Assembly: GCF_039729195.1 (NCBI RefSeq)
Contig: NZ_CP155796.1
Span: 806,001-870,000 of the forward strand
Source: Mycobacterium sp. DL
GTDB taxonomy: Bacteria > Actinomycetota > Actinomycetes > Mycobacteriales > Mycobacteriaceae
Direction of reading: 5' to 3'
DNA: 64,000 bases
In this document: in pieces, positions 42,225 to 50,811 of the stretch
Layout of the letters: each line of letters begins with the position of its first letter
Numbering within the stretch: the stretch's first letter is position 1
Position numbers and translations under genes: made by a program
Notes under the pieces: model-generated
What the model was told of the DNA's origin: nothing
Database searches by the model: none
The model's input: the letters and a program-made list of their open reading frames with translations, nothing else

Positions 42225-43181
42225 ATGGCCGCAGTCGTCGAGGATCACGCTCGACAGGAGACACCCAAGGTGCGTCCGAAGGTCATCACCGAGTTCCGCA
42301 AGCACTCCGGAAGCGTGCTGGGCGGCTTCTTCGGCGCAGCCGCGTTCGACGAGGTGGCGCTGGTGCCGGTGGCCGCCGCCGTCGACAGAACCGGGCGCTT
42401 CGAGTCGAACTTCGCCGATCGTGGTGTGCGGAGCGGGTTCTCCACATTCCTGGCCATCTGGGGTGATGCCGCCGACCGGGCCGCCGAAGGGGAGCGCCTC
42501 AAGACGCTGCATCGCGACGTCCACGGCCGGGGTAAAGGCGATTTCGCGGACGTGCGCTACAGCGCCCTGGACCCGCGCCTGTGGAACTGGATCGCGGTCA
42601 GCGGACTGTTCCTGGTGCTCAACTCCTTCACGCCCTGCACCGGCATCACGTTGACCGAGGACGAGCGCCAGGTCGCCTACGAGCAACTCCTGGAGTCGTT
42701 CCGTGCACTGGAACTTCCGGGGAAGAACGCCAAGCTCCCGGCCACCTACCTCGACGCCGTCGACTACTACGAGGCGATGGTGGACGGCGAGCTGGCCGCG
42801 AACCCGTTCCTGCGCCGTGTCACCGAGAACCTGACCCGCCTGCCGTTGCCCACGCTCGTGCTGCCGCCTGCGGTACGCGTGGCCCTGACGCCGACGTGGC
42901 TGGCGCTGCGCCCCCTGGCCGGAAGGGTGGTCAAGGTGTGCTCGTTCGGGATTCTGCATCCCGGTGTCCGGGAGCTCACCGGATTCGAGTGGCAGGCGCG
43001 CCACGATCGGGAGTTCGCGTTCTACAGCCTGCTGCTGCAGCTGGCATGGCGCACGCTGCCCGACAGGGTGCTGCTGATTCCGTTGGCGCGCAACCGTATC
43101 GAATACGAGAAGCTGGTGCGGTTACACCGCTCCGTTGCGCTGGAGTCGTTTGCGCCGCCGCCGGGCTGCCCCGCAGGCTGA
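42225..43181 (+). CDS. Oxygenase MpaB/rubber oxygenase family protein (DUF2236)
   Basis: A 318-residue protein of the ER-bound oxygenase/Lcp-like group, which are b-type haem proteins. Recognisable segments are FFGAAAFDEVALVPVAAAVDRTG, SGFSTFLAIWG, LKTLHRDVHG (probable haem/His region) and WNWIAVSGLFLVL (each a partial quotation). Mycobacterial members are abundant and mostly uncharacterised. GGGAGG precedes the ATG at 42225. The TetR gene starts 5 nt after its stop, so the pair is one autoregulated transcript. Confidence 0.85.
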   Translation: MAAVVEDHARQETPKVRPKVITEFRKHSGSVLGGFFGAAAFDEVALVPVAAAVDRTGRFESNFADRGVRSGFSTFLAIWGDAADRAAEGERLKTLHRDVHGRGKGDFADVRYSALDPRLWNWIAVSGLFLVLNSFTPCTGITLTEDERQVAYEQLLESFRALELPGKNAKLPATYLDAVDYYEAMVDGELAANPFLRRVTENLTRLPLPTLVLPPAVRVALTPTWLALRPLAGRVVKVCSFGILHPGVRELTGFEWQARHDREFAFYSLLLQLAWRTLPDRVLLIPLARNRIEYEKLVRLHRSVALESFAPPPGCPAG

Positions 43182-43186
43182 ACCCG

Positions 43187-43774
43187 ATGCGACGACTTCG
43201 TAACACCGACAGCCGTACCGAGCAGGAGTCGGCGATTCTCAAGGCGGCCGCCGAGGAGGTTGCGCTGGTGGGGGTCGGCCGGCTGAGTATGGACGTGATC
43301 GCCCGCCAGGCCGGCGTCAGCCGCAGCACGCTCTACCGTCGCTTTCCGAGCCGCGACGCCCTGATCACCGAACTGGGCCGGCAGACCTTCGGGTTCGCGA
43401 TGGCACGGCTGCAGACCGTCGCGATCGATTCCGGTCCACAGGCGGCTGCGGTGGCGGCATTCCGCGAAGGGGTACGCCTGCTGACGGGCGAACCGGTGAT
43501 GCGTCGGTTCCTGCAACTCGACGGTGAGTTCACCGCGACGACCGAGATGGTCGCCGAGGCTCGACTGTTCCTGATCAGTGCGGCGACGGCGATGGCCAAA
43601 GCGCTGCGGGCGGCCGGTGCGACGATGTCCGACGTGGAGCTGATGACGGTCGCCGAGATGCACATCCGACTGGCCGCCTCGCTTGTTCAGGTCGACACCG
43701 GCGTCGTCGACGTCAACAACGACGACGCGGTGGCCGGGTACGCCAGGACCTACCTCGCACCCCTCGTGCGCTAG
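43187..43774 (+). CDS. TetR-family regulator
   Basis: A 195-residue regulator with HTH at about 36-55 (MDVIARQAGVSRSTLYRRF) and an all-helical ligand domain. It follows the MpaB-type gene in one transcript and precedes an acyl-CoA ligase whose promoter lies in the next gap. GTTGAC elements occur near both promoters (42174, 42182, 43810) but in one case overlap a -35, so this does not prove shared control. Confidence 0.9.
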   Translation: MRRLRNTDSRTEQESAILKAAAEEVALVGVGRLSMDVIARQAGVSRSTLYRRFPSRDALITELGRQTFGFAMARLQTVAIDSGPQAAAVAAFREGVRLLTGEPVMRRFLQLDGEFTATTEMVAEARLFLISAATAMAKALRAAGATMSDVELMTVAEMHIRLAASLVQVDTGVVDVNNDDAVAGYARTYLAPLVR

Positions 43775-43810
43775 AGAATCAACATTTACTTGTACACGCC
43801 TGTAGATACG

Positions 43811-43840
43811 TTGACGTCTAGTTACAGACGATCTAGTAAT
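43811..43840 (+). promoter_or_regulatory. SigA-type promoter of the acyl-CoA ligase gene
   Basis: TTGACG at 43811-43816, 17-nt spacer, TAGTAAT at 43834-43840, about 75 nt before the ATG. The flanks are A/T-rich for this genome and contain GTCTAGTTACAGAC, a small imperfect palindrome lying between the two boxes that could be an operator. Confidence 0.6.
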
Positions 43841-43914
43841 GAAACTGTGCATCACATTCCCAGGATTGGTCGAATCCGGACAGCTGTGGCCGACGGCGTG
43901 GCACGCTTCTGATC

Positions 43915-45477
43915 ATGGCCGACCTGCCCGAACCCCGATTTCTCGACGACCGCGTCGCCCACTGGGCACGCACGACGCCCGACGCCGAAGCGATGGACTA
44001 CCTCGATCGCTCCTGGACCTGGGCCCAGTGGAACGACCGGGTCCGCCGGCTCGCGGGTGCCCTGAAAGACCGCGGCGTCCGGCGCGGAGATGTGGTGGCG
44101 TTCCTCGACAAGAACCACCCCGCCTGCGTCGAGATGACGTTCGCCGCCGCGTCGCTGGGCGCGGCCACCGCGATCATCAACTTCCGGTTGGCCGCCGACG
44201 AACTCGACTACGTGCTCAACGACTCCGGTGCCAAGGTGCTCATCGTCGGGACGGAGTTCGCCCCGGCGATCGACAAGATCCGCGACAAGCTCGTCCACGT
44301 CGAGCACATCGTCTCGGTCACGCCCGAGGGTGATGACGAGTACGAGGCGATGCTGGCGGCGGCGACGCCGACGGACCGCAGCGATGACGTCGACCCCGGC
44401 GACGTCGCGATCATCATGTACTCCTCGGGTACCACCGGGCGTCCGAAGGGTGTCGAGCTCACCCAGGCCAACATGATCGCCCACACCGTGAACGCCCACG
44501 AGGGCTTCGAGTTCGACGAGGGCGACAAGAACATGGTGTCGATGCCGCTGTTCCACGTCGGCGGATCGTCCTACGTGCAGTTCGGGATTCACGACGGCGT
44601 GCCGAGTGTGATGACCCGCGACGTCGACGGCGCCGCGCTGGCCGGAGCGATCTTCAAGGGCGCCAACCGGACCTTCCTGGTGCCCGCGGTGCTGGCGAAG
44701 GTGCTGGAGTCCGGTGAGGACGCGGTGAAGTTGTTCAGCGCGCTCAAGACCTACGGCTACGGGGCATCGCCGATGCCGCTGCCGCTGCTGCGTTCGGCGC
44801 TGAAAGCATGGCCGAACACCGACTTCATCCAGGCCTACGGGCTGACCGAGTTGTGCGGTGTGATCAGCCACCTGATGCCGGAGGCCCACCGCGCCGAGGA
44901 TCACCCGGAGCGGCTGACCAGCGCGGGCACCCTGGTACCCAACGCCGAGGTCCGCGTCGTGGATCCCGACACCCTCGAAGACGTCGCCACCGGTGAGCAG
45001 GGCGAATTGTGGTTCCGCTCACCACAGTTGATGAAGGGTTACCACAACAAGCCCGAGGCGACCGCCGAGTCCATCACCGACGACGGTTGGTTCCGCACCG
45101 GCGACGTCGGCCGCGTCGACGACGGTGGATACATCTTCGTCGAGGACCGTCTCAAGGACATGATCATCTCCGGCGGGGAGAACATCTACTCGATCGAGGT
45201 CGAGCGGGTGCTGTCCGAACACCACGCCGTCGTCGAGGTGGCGGTGATCGGGGTCCCCGACGACAAGTGGGGTGAGGTCGTCAAAGCCGTCGTCGTGGTC
45301 GAGGGTGAGGCCACCGAGGCCGACCTGATCGCATTCGCACGCGAGCGACTGGCCGCCTACAAGTGCCCCAAGAGCGTCGACATCACCGAGGAACTGCCGC
45401 GAAACCCCACCGGGAAAATCCTGAAAAAGGAACTGCGCAAGCCACATTGGGAAGGGCGTGACCGCGCCACGGTCTAG
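43915..45477 (+). CDS. Acyl-CoA ligase (FadD-type)
   Basis: A 520-residue ANL ligase: P-loop MYSSGTTGRPKG, YGLTELCGV, GWFRTGDVGRVD, LKDMIISGGENIYS and catalytic Lys in PRNPTGKILKK all intact. The set resembles mycobacterial ligases for aryl, steroid-derived or long-chain acids; the chain type cannot be fixed. It lies downstream of the MpaB/TetR pair behind its own promoter and converges with the SOUL gene (4-nt overlap). Confidence 0.9.
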   Translation: MADLPEPRFLDDRVAHWARTTPDAEAMDYLDRSWTWAQWNDRVRRLAGALKDRGVRRGDVVAFLDKNHPACVEMTFAAASLGAATAIINFRLAADELDYVLNDSGAKVLIVGTEFAPAIDKIRDKLVHVEHIVSVTPEGDDEYEAMLAAATPTDRSDDVDPGDVAIIMYSSGTTGRPKGVELTQANMIAHTVNAHEGFEFDEGDKNMVSMPLFHVGGSSYVQFGIHDGVPSVMTRDVDGAALAGAIFKGANRTFLVPAVLAKVLESGEDAVKLFSALKTYGYGASPMPLPLLRSALKAWPNTDFIQAYGLTELCGVISHLMPEAHRAEDHPERLTSAGTLVPNAEVRVVDPDTLEDVATGEQGELWFRSPQLMKGYHNKPEATAESITDDGWFRTGDVGRVDDGGYIFVEDRLKDMIISGGENIYSIEVERVLSEHHAVVEVAVIGVPDDKWGEVVKAVVVVEGEATEADLIAFARERLAAYKCPKSVDITEELPRNPTGKILKKELRKPHWEGRDRATV

Positions 45478-46103
45478 GTCTGGATCGGGATGGCGATCTC
45501 GTTGCGGCGCCGGAACGGCAACGTCCAGGGCGGGTCGTAGAACCAGGCGACGGCCTCACCGGCAGAGGTGATGTTGTTGTCGGCCAAGACCTTGTGCAGT
45601 TCGGCGGTGCGGTCGGCGACGGCCGTCGGGCCCCGGTCTCCGGTGAACCGCAGCACGGCCACGGTCTCCGCGGGCACCGGGACCAGCCGCACCTCGTCGT
45701 CGTCGGGGGACGGAAGCGTCTCCATCGACCACTTCGAGGGCATGTAGAAGCGGACCGTCCACCCCTGCTCGGCGTTGCCGGTCTGCGATACCGGTGCCGT
45801 CATCGCGATGTCCTCGCCGCCTGACGGCTGCTGGCTGACCGGGGCCGTCATCGCGATGCTGGTGTCGTGGTGGTTGCCGCCGAAGATGTAGCCGGCCAGC
45901 CGCCGGAAACCGGTGGACAGCGCGGCCTGCTTCTCTCCGGCGACGGTGGTCTCGGCCGCGATGCGCGGGCCGTACCGGCGGATCTCCACGCTGTCGGTCA
46001 ACCGACGTGTGAGGTGGTGTGGTTCCTCGGTGCCGACGCGGATCCCCACGATCGACAGTGCGGACTCGCCGATCTGGCCGACGATCTTGACGATGCGATT
46101 CAC
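45474..46103 (-). CDS. SOUL haem-binding family protein
   Basis: A 209-residue SOUL/HBP protein: VEIRRYGPRIAAETTV, the repeated IAMTAPVSQ segments (two copies, at about 83 and 98) and RFYMPSKWSMETLP are family hallmarks. An N-terminal hydrophobic stretch could be a weak anchor. SOUL proteins bind haem in eukaryotes; the bacterial role is unknown. It converges with the ligase gene by 4 nt and is followed upstream by a 98-nt gap to the sigma factor stop. Confidence 0.88.
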   Translation of the reverse strand: MNRIVKIVGQIGESALSIVGIRVGTEEPHHLTRRLTDSVEIRRYGPRIAAETTVAGEKQAALSTGFRRLAGYIFGGNHHDTSIAMTAPVSQQPSGGEDIAMTAPVSQTGNAEQGWTVRFYMPSKWSMETLPSPDDDEVRLVPVPAETVAVLRFTGDRGPTAVADRTAELHKVLADNNITSAGEAVAWFYDPPWTLPFRRRNEIAIPIQT

Positions 46104-46201
46104 AACGGCTCCTCTCTTCGATGGCGATTACCCGCGCCGAACAGCACGCAACCAATTGCCGCGTGTTCTTCGTCGCTGCCGGGACAGCGGATGGGCCGGA
46201 A

Positions 46202-47431
46202 TCAGGGAATTCGCCGGGTCCACTGCTCGATGAGGCGCGTGCGATGGTCCGCCTCGGCGTCGCTGACGCTCCAGTGGCCGGTCAGTGACGCGGTCATCTC
46301 GGTGATGGCCTCGGGGAAGTGGTCGTCGCGGGCCAGCAACTCGGCGCGCACCGCGTGCCATCGATGGTCCGGTTCGAGCTCGGTCAGCGCGGCCAGGCCG
46401 GTGGCCGTTCCCGAGGCCTCGGCGACTGCGACGGCTCGCGCGAGCAGGGCGGCTGAACTGGGGTGCACACCGATCAGCATGTCGTACAACCGCACGATCT
46501 CCGCCCAGTCGGTGTCGCGGTAGGTCGCGGCGGTGGCGTGCTCGGCGGCAATGGCCGCCTGCAACTGGTACGGGTCGGCGACTCCGTCGCAGCGGCGCAG
46601 GGACACATCCAGCAGGCGACACCCCTCGTCGATCGCCGCCGGATCCCACGCCGTGCGATCCTGCTCGGCCAACACGATCGGGTGGCCGGCGGCGTCAGCG
46701 CGGGCGTGACGCCGGGCCTCGGTCAGCAACAGCAGTGACAGCACCGACATCGGCATCACCTCATCGGGCATCAGGTCACAGACCAGCCGGGCGAGCCGGA
46801 CCGCCTCCCGGGAGCCGTCCACATCCCAGAGGTGTGGGCCTGCGATGGCGCTGTGCGAGCTCGTGTAGAGGGTGTAGACGACCGCGCAGACCGCCGAGAG
46901 ACGTTGTGGCAGTTCAGCGGCCGCCGGCACCTCGTACGGGATGCCGGCGCGGGCGATCTTGGTACGGGTGCGGGTGAGCCGCTTGGCCACGGCGGCTTCG
47001 CTGCTCAGCAGCACCGAGGCGATCTGGGTTGTCGACAGACCGCACAGCACCCGCAGCGCGAGGGTGACCTGGGCGTCGAGTGACAGCGCCGGATGGGCGC
47101 AGGTGAAGATCAGCCGCAGCATGTCGTCCTGGATCACCGGTTCGCCGGGGTCCTCGTCGAGGAGCAGGTCCATCGCGGCACGCTCCTTTGCGGTCCGGGC
47201 GCCTTCGCGGCGCAGGTGGTCGATGGCCGCCCGCCGGGCAGTGACCGTCAGCCAGGCCCGCGGGGATTCGGGCATCCCGGTGATCGGCCACTGGCGCAGC
47301 GCCCGTATCGCGGCCTCCTGCACCGCGTCCTCGGCGATGTGGAGGTCGCCGACAACCCGGACCAGGGTGGCCAGGATGCGCGCACCCTCGGCCCGGATCG
47401 TCTCGGTCACTTGCCTTTCGGCCGAGTTCAC
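46202..47431 (-). CDS. ECF sigma factor with C-terminal extension, paired with a YCII gene
   Basis: A 409-residue ECF42-like sigma factor: region 2 DLHIAEDAVQEAAIRALRQWP and region 4 CGLSTTQIASVLLSSEAAVAKRLTRTRTKI (quoted in part), then a helical DUF6596/TPR half. It starts 4 nt inside the end of the YCII gene, the classical ECF42-DGPF pairing. It is a homologue of the sigma factor at 35426, but the two are clearly diverged, so this is not a recent duplication. The inducing stress is unknown. Confidence 0.9.
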   Translation of the reverse strand: MNSAERQVTETIRAEGARILATLVRVVGDLHIAEDAVQEAAIRALRQWPITGMPESPRAWLTVTARRAAIDHLRREGARTAKERAAMDLLLDEDPGEPVIQDDMLRLIFTCAHPALSLDAQVTLALRVLCGLSTTQIASVLLSSEAAVAKRLTRTRTKIARAGIPYEVPAAAELPQRLSAVCAVVYTLYTSSHSAIAGPHLWDVDGSREAVRLARLVCDLMPDEVMPMSVLSLLLLTEARRHARADAAGHPIVLAEQDRTAWDPAAIDEGCRLLDVSLRRCDGVADPYQLQAAIAAEHATAATYRDTDWAEIVRLYDMLIGVHPSSAALLARAVAVAEASGTATGLAALTELEPDHRWHAVRAELLARDDHFPEAITEMTASLTGHWSVSDAEADHRTRLIEQWTRRIP

Positions 47432-47778
47432 CCCCCGAACTCGATGACCGGCCGCACTTCGACGGCGCCGCCCCAGGCAGCGGGGATGTCCGAGGCGATG
47501 CGCACCGCCTCGTCCAGGTCCGCGGCCTCGATCAGGTAGAACCCGGTGAGGGCTTCCTTGGTCTCTGCGTAGGGGCCGTCGCTGAGGACGACGTCACCGC
47601 CGCGGGCACCACGCACCCGGACGGTAGTCGCGGTGGCCGTCGGATACAGCGCGGCCCCACCGCGGATCGACTGGCCGTGCGCTGCGCCGAATTCGCCGTA
47701 TTCAGCCATCTCGGCGGCGTGCTCGGGCGCGGTCCAGTCGACGTCGGCGGTGTAGGTGAGGGCGGCGTACTGAGGCAT
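47428..47778 (-). CDS. YCII/DGPF domain protein
   Basis: A 116-residue YCII-family protein with the VLSDGPYAETKEALTGFYLIE core (quoted in part) and an N-terminal QYAALTYTADVDW. It is directly upstream of, and overlapping, the ECF42-like sigma gene, so its promoter likely drives both. The length is standard for the family. It may bind a small ligand that reaches the sigma factor's C-terminal domain, as suggested for this pairing. Confidence 0.9.
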   Translation of the reverse strand: MPQYAALTYTADVDWTAPEHAAEMAEYGEFGAAHGQSIRGGAALYPTATATTVRVRGARGGDVVLSDGPYAETKEALTGFYLIEAADLDEAVRIASDIPAAWGGAVEVRPVIEFGG

Positions 47779-47854
47779 GGTGTTCTCCTTCTGGTGAGGT
47801 GACCCGTTGGTGGAATCACATCAAGAAGACGAACGGGACGGGCGGAAAAGGACA

Positions 47855-48322
47855 TCACGACATCGGGGGACTCTCCACGTGCTGCTTGAGCTGCTCGAGA
47901 TCTTTGACATGGAGCCGCCGCACGCGCCGGGACATCACGGCCTCCACGATGTGCCGCAGGCCGGGCGGCAGCGGCGCCGCGGCCTGGAAGTCCAGGTGGA
48001 CGCGGGTGCGGGCGCCGTCGACATCGTCGAAGCGGAAGAGCAGGTGCGGCGTCATGTCCCGGCCGCCGGGCCCGCGGTTGCGCATGCGGTAGTCGACGGT
48101 GTCGTCGTCGACGTCGTGCAGCACCTGGCGTCCCTGGATGACGCCCTTCTTGTCGGTGAACACGATCGCCGACCCGACGGTGCGGCCGTCCCCCTCGATC
48201 GCGCAGGTGTAGCCGGTGGCTTCGGGCCACGCCGACCACTGCAGCAGCTCGTGCTCGTCGGCCACCGCCCGGAGCACCTCTGCCGCGGGGCGATCAACCA
48301 CGATGCTCTCGGTCCACTTCAT
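47855..48322 (-). CDS. SRPBCC/polyketide cyclase-fold protein
   Basis: A 155-residue START-like hydrophobic-pocket protein (KWTESIVVDRPAAEVLRAVAD, quoted in part, at the start; LLFRFDDVDGARTRVHLDF later). Such proteins bind lipids or aromatic ligands. The ATG at 48322 follows GGGAG. It is divergent from a MarR gene across 49 nt containing a clear palindrome, so it is probably the MarR target. Confidence 0.85.
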   Translation of the reverse strand: MKWTESIVVDRPAAEVLRAVADEHELLQWSAWPEATGYTCAIEGDGRTVGSAIVFTDKKGVIQGRQVLHDVDDDTVDYRMRNRGPGGRDMTPHLLFRFDDVDGARTRVHLDFQAAAPLPPGLRHIVEAVMSRRVRRLHVKDLEQLKQHVESPPMS

Positions 48323-48338
48323 CGGCGTGCTCCCACAT

Positions 48339-48371
48339 GGTTCGATGATCAAATGATATGGTCATCAAACC
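48339..48371. promoter_or_regulatory. MarR-type operator between SRPBCC and MarR genes
   Basis: Inverted repeat GGTTCGATGATC (48339-48350) / GGTCATCAAACC (48360-48371), 10 of 12 positions complementary. It ends at the base before the marR ATG. TATGGT at 48357-48362 is a -10 that would start the marR mRNA at its ATG (leaderless); the reverse strand has TATCAT (48353-48358) for the SRPBCC gene. A repressor here would block both. Confidence 0.65.
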
Positions 48372-48824
48372 ATGGAGGATTCGCACACGCAACCACTCGA
48401 CTCTGTCCTGCTCGCCTGTCGCGAATTGTGGTCGGCGATGGAATCTTTCGACGAGGCGGCGTGCCGCTCACTCGGGATCGGCCGCAGCGATCTGCGTGCG
48501 TTGAACATGCTCGAGAACGGACCGCTGAGCGCCGCAGCGCTCGCCGATCGCCTTGCTCTCACCCGGGGATCGGTGACGGCCCTGGTCGACCGGTTAGAAT
48601 CCGCAGAGTTGGTCGCGCGCCAACCGGATCCCCAAGACCGACGGAGTGTTCTGGTCGGTCTGCAGGAGCCGACGTGGCGTGCCCTGGCCGGAATCTACCG
48701 CCCCCTCGGGCAGCGCGTCGCCGCCGTGGGTGCGGCGGCAACGGCACGGGACCGACGGATCCTGGTGCGCGGTCTGGAGGGCATCGCGGAGGCGTTCCAC
48801 GAGGCTGGGTCCGCGGTCAGCTGA
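48372..48824 (+). CDS. MarR-family regulator
   Basis: A 150-residue winged-helix regulator: SDLRALNMLENGPLSAAALADRL (quoted in part), TRGSVTALVDRLESAELVARQ is the recognition region, and PQDRRSVLV the wing. The ATG lies directly against the operator and lacks a ribosome site, which supports leaderless translation. It probably represses itself and the divergent SRPBCC gene in the absence of a phenolic or lipid ligand. It converges with the P450 gene, overlapping by 8 nt. Confidence 0.88.
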   Translation: MEDSHTQPLDSVLLACRELWSAMESFDEAACRSLGIGRSDLRALNMLENGPLSAAALADRLALTRGSVTALVDRLESAELVARQPDPQDRRSVLVGLQEPTWRALAGIYRPLGQRVAAVGAAATARDRRILVRGLEGIAEAFHEAGSAVS

Positions 48825-50049
48825 GCCGGACCGGAAGCCCGTGCAGGCCCCGAAGCACCAGCCCACCACGCCAGCGCAATCGGGTGGGATCGACCGCCAG
48901 GGTGATGTCGGGTGACCGCGTCACCAGCTCGGTGATCGCAATCCGGGCTTCCATGCGGGCCAGTGGGGCACCCAGGCAGTAGTGGGCGCCTCGGCCGAAG
49001 GACAGATGCCGATTGGGATGTCGCCCGATGTCCAGGTTTTCAGGGTCGGTGAAGTATTTCGGATCGCGGTTTGCGGAGGCCAGTACGGCGAGCACCAACG
49101 ATCCCCGGGGAATGCCGACCCCGGCGATCTCGACGTCCGTGCTCGCCCACCGCTGGGTCGCGGTCTCGGCCGGCACGACGTAGCGCAGTAGCTCTTCGGT
49201 GCCGGTGCCGCCGAGTTCAGGATCTGATCGCCATCGGGTCAATTGGTCGGGGTGGCTCAGCAGACTCCACACGCCGGAGGTGATGAGGTTGACCGTCGTC
49301 TCGTGGCCGGCTGTCAGGAGCAGCACGACCATGGCGAGAATCTCGTCGGCGTCGAGCCGGTCGTCATCTTCCCGAGCGAGCACCATCGCGCTGATCAGAT
49401 CGTCGTGCGGCTCGGCGGCGCGCTGGTCGATCAACCGCCGCAGGTAGCGCAGGAACCGCACGATCGACGGGACGGCGGTGGCCGGATACCGCCGTTGCGG
49501 TGCATGGATGAGGGCGGCGGACCACCGGGCGAACTTCGGGGTGTCGTCCTCGGGGACACCGAGGATCCTGGCGATCAGCACGATCGCCAGCGGGAGCGCC
49601 AGGTCGGCGCGTACGTCCATCTCGCCGCGACGCATCGCTGCGTCCAACAGTTCGTCGACCCTGTGCCGCGCCTGGTCGTGCATCAATTCGACGCGGCGCG
49701 CGGTGAACGCCTGGTGGACCAGACCGCGTAACCGGTCGTGGTCGGCGCCGTCGAGGCTGAGCAGACCTCGGTCCAGGGGGGCGAGGAACCGCGGAAGGTT
49801 GCGGACGGTGCCGCGCTGACCGGCCGGCATCGCCGCGGCGCGGTTCTTGACGAACCGGACATCGCCCAGCACGGAGACGACGTCGTCGAAGCGGGTGACA
49901 AGCCATACCGGCCCGAATGATCGAGTAGCGACACGCAGGACCGGCGCGTGGTTCCGCATCTGTGCGTAGTAGGGGAACGGGTCGGCCTTGAACTGCGGCG
50001 ACGTGACATCCAGCTGTGCCAAGCGGCCGGCGTGCGAGTTGATGCTCAC
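48817..50049 (-). CDS. Cytochrome P450
   Basis: A 410-residue P450 with all marks: I-helix AGHETT, ExxR in EELLRYV, and the haem loop LSFGRGAHYCLG with ligand Cys358. It is soluble and of bacterial class I, needing ferredoxin partners encoded elsewhere. The GTG at 50049 overlaps the TGA of the TetR gene (GTGA), so the P450 is the second gene of that transcript and is presumably induced by the TetR ligand. The substrate is unknown. Confidence 0.93.
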   Translation of the reverse strand: MSINSHAGRLAQLDVTSPQFKADPFPYYAQMRNHAPVLRVATRSFGPVWLVTRFDDVVSVLGDVRFVKNRAAAMPAGQRGTVRNLPRFLAPLDRGLLSLDGADHDRLRGLVHQAFTARRVELMHDQARHRVDELLDAAMRRGEMDVRADLALPLAIVLIARILGVPEDDTPKFARWSAALIHAPQRRYPATAVPSIVRFLRYLRRLIDQRAAEPHDDLISAMVLAREDDDRLDADEILAMVVLLLTAGHETTVNLITSGVWSLLSHPDQLTRWRSDPELGGTGTEELLRYVVPAETATQRWASTDVEIAGVGIPRGSLVLAVLASANRDPKYFTDPENLDIGRHPNRHLSFGRGAHYCLGAPLARMEARIAITELVTRSPDITLAVDPTRLRWRGGLVLRGLHGLPVRLS

Positions 50050-50654
50050 GACGGCGGCCCGAAGGCCGGATCGAAAACCGCCAGTGCCCGCCCGACATGG
50101 GTCCCCGGCCGTCCCCGGCCGCCTACGGCCGCCCACTGCTCGAGGCCCACCCGCACCGCGGTGACGGAGCTGCCTGCCATCAGTTCGGCGGTCAGCCGGT
50201 CGCGGACCCGCTGGCCCAGCCGTTGTGCCGTCGCGTTGGCGAGTTCGCGCAGAAACGAGGAGAAGCGGCCGACCTGGTGCGCCTGCAGCGCGCGGTCTAC
50301 TGATTGTAATTGCATGTACTGCAACAGGTTTGGATCATCGCGGTGCGCTCTGTCGATGTTGGCGGTCACCAACGCGCTGAGTTCGGCCCACGCTGTGGTG
50401 CGGTCCTTCGCGACCGCGAACGCAGCGAGGTCGTCAGGATCGAGGGCGAGCACGTCGATCACGGCGGCGTCCTCCTTGGTGTCGAAGTAGTTGAAGAAGG
50501 TTCGTGTCGACACACCCGCGTGTGCGGCGATCTCGTCGACTGTCACTGCGGCCAGGCCGCGATCTCGAGCCAACGCGAGAACTGCGGCGCGCAGGGCGTT
50601 TCTCGTCGCCCGCTTGCTGCGGGCCCTGCCGTTCTCGGGGCCGGTGGCATCCAT
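50046..50654 (-). CDS. TetR-family regulator of the P450 operon
   Basis: A 202-residue TetR protein with HTH at about 41-58 (EIAAHAGVSTRTFFNYFDTK) and a C-terminal domain of the type seen in mycobacterial lipid- or drug-responsive regulators. The C-terminus contains a short repetitive stretch GGRGRPGTH encoded by GGCCG-rich DNA at 50101-50135. It is divergent from an FAD oxidoreductase; two tandem palindromes at 50681-50711 are the likely binding sites. Confidence 0.9.
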   Translation of the reverse strand: MDATGPENGRARSKRATRNALRAAVLALARDRGLAAVTVDEIAAHAGVSTRTFFNYFDTKEDAAVIDVLALDPDDLAAFAVAKDRTTAWAELSALVTANIDRAHRDDPNLLQYMQLQSVDRALQAHQVGRFSSFLRELANATAQRLGQRVRDRLTAELMAGSSVTAVRVGLEQWAAVGGRGRPGTHVGRALAVFDPAFGPPS

Positions 50655-50680
50655 GAGGCGATCATGTATGAACGTGAAGT

Positions 50681-50711
50681 TTGCAGCAACTGCAACTTGC
50701 AGAGAGTGCAA
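50681..50711. promoter_or_regulatory. Tandem TetR-type operators
   Basis: TTGCAGCAACTGCAA (50681-50695) is a perfect 6-3-6 palindrome. TTGCAGAGAGTGCAA (50697-50711) repeats it with one mismatch per arm. They are offset by 16 nt, so two dimers would bind on about the same helix face. They sit 27 nt upstream of the TetR start and about 100 nt before the FAD gene, whose candidate -10 is TAGCGT at 50739-50744. Confidence 0.7.
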
Positions 50712-50811
50712 ATTCGCCGAGCGCGCCGTGCGCGTTGGTAGCGTGTAGGCAAGACCGTCCGGATTGACCCGGGCGCGATCAGATGGAGACGACCAGAAGC
50801 CATGGGCTGCA

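Noticed and set aside
43790..43850. Rho-independent terminator after the TetR gene
   Set aside because: The short palindromes here are A/T-rich with weak stems and coincide with a good -35/-10 pair, so a promoter is the better call.
50101..50135. Direct repeats of GTCCCCGGCC as a regulatory or mobile element
   Set aside because: They fall within the TetR coding frame and are short; simple slippage in GC-rich DNA explains them.
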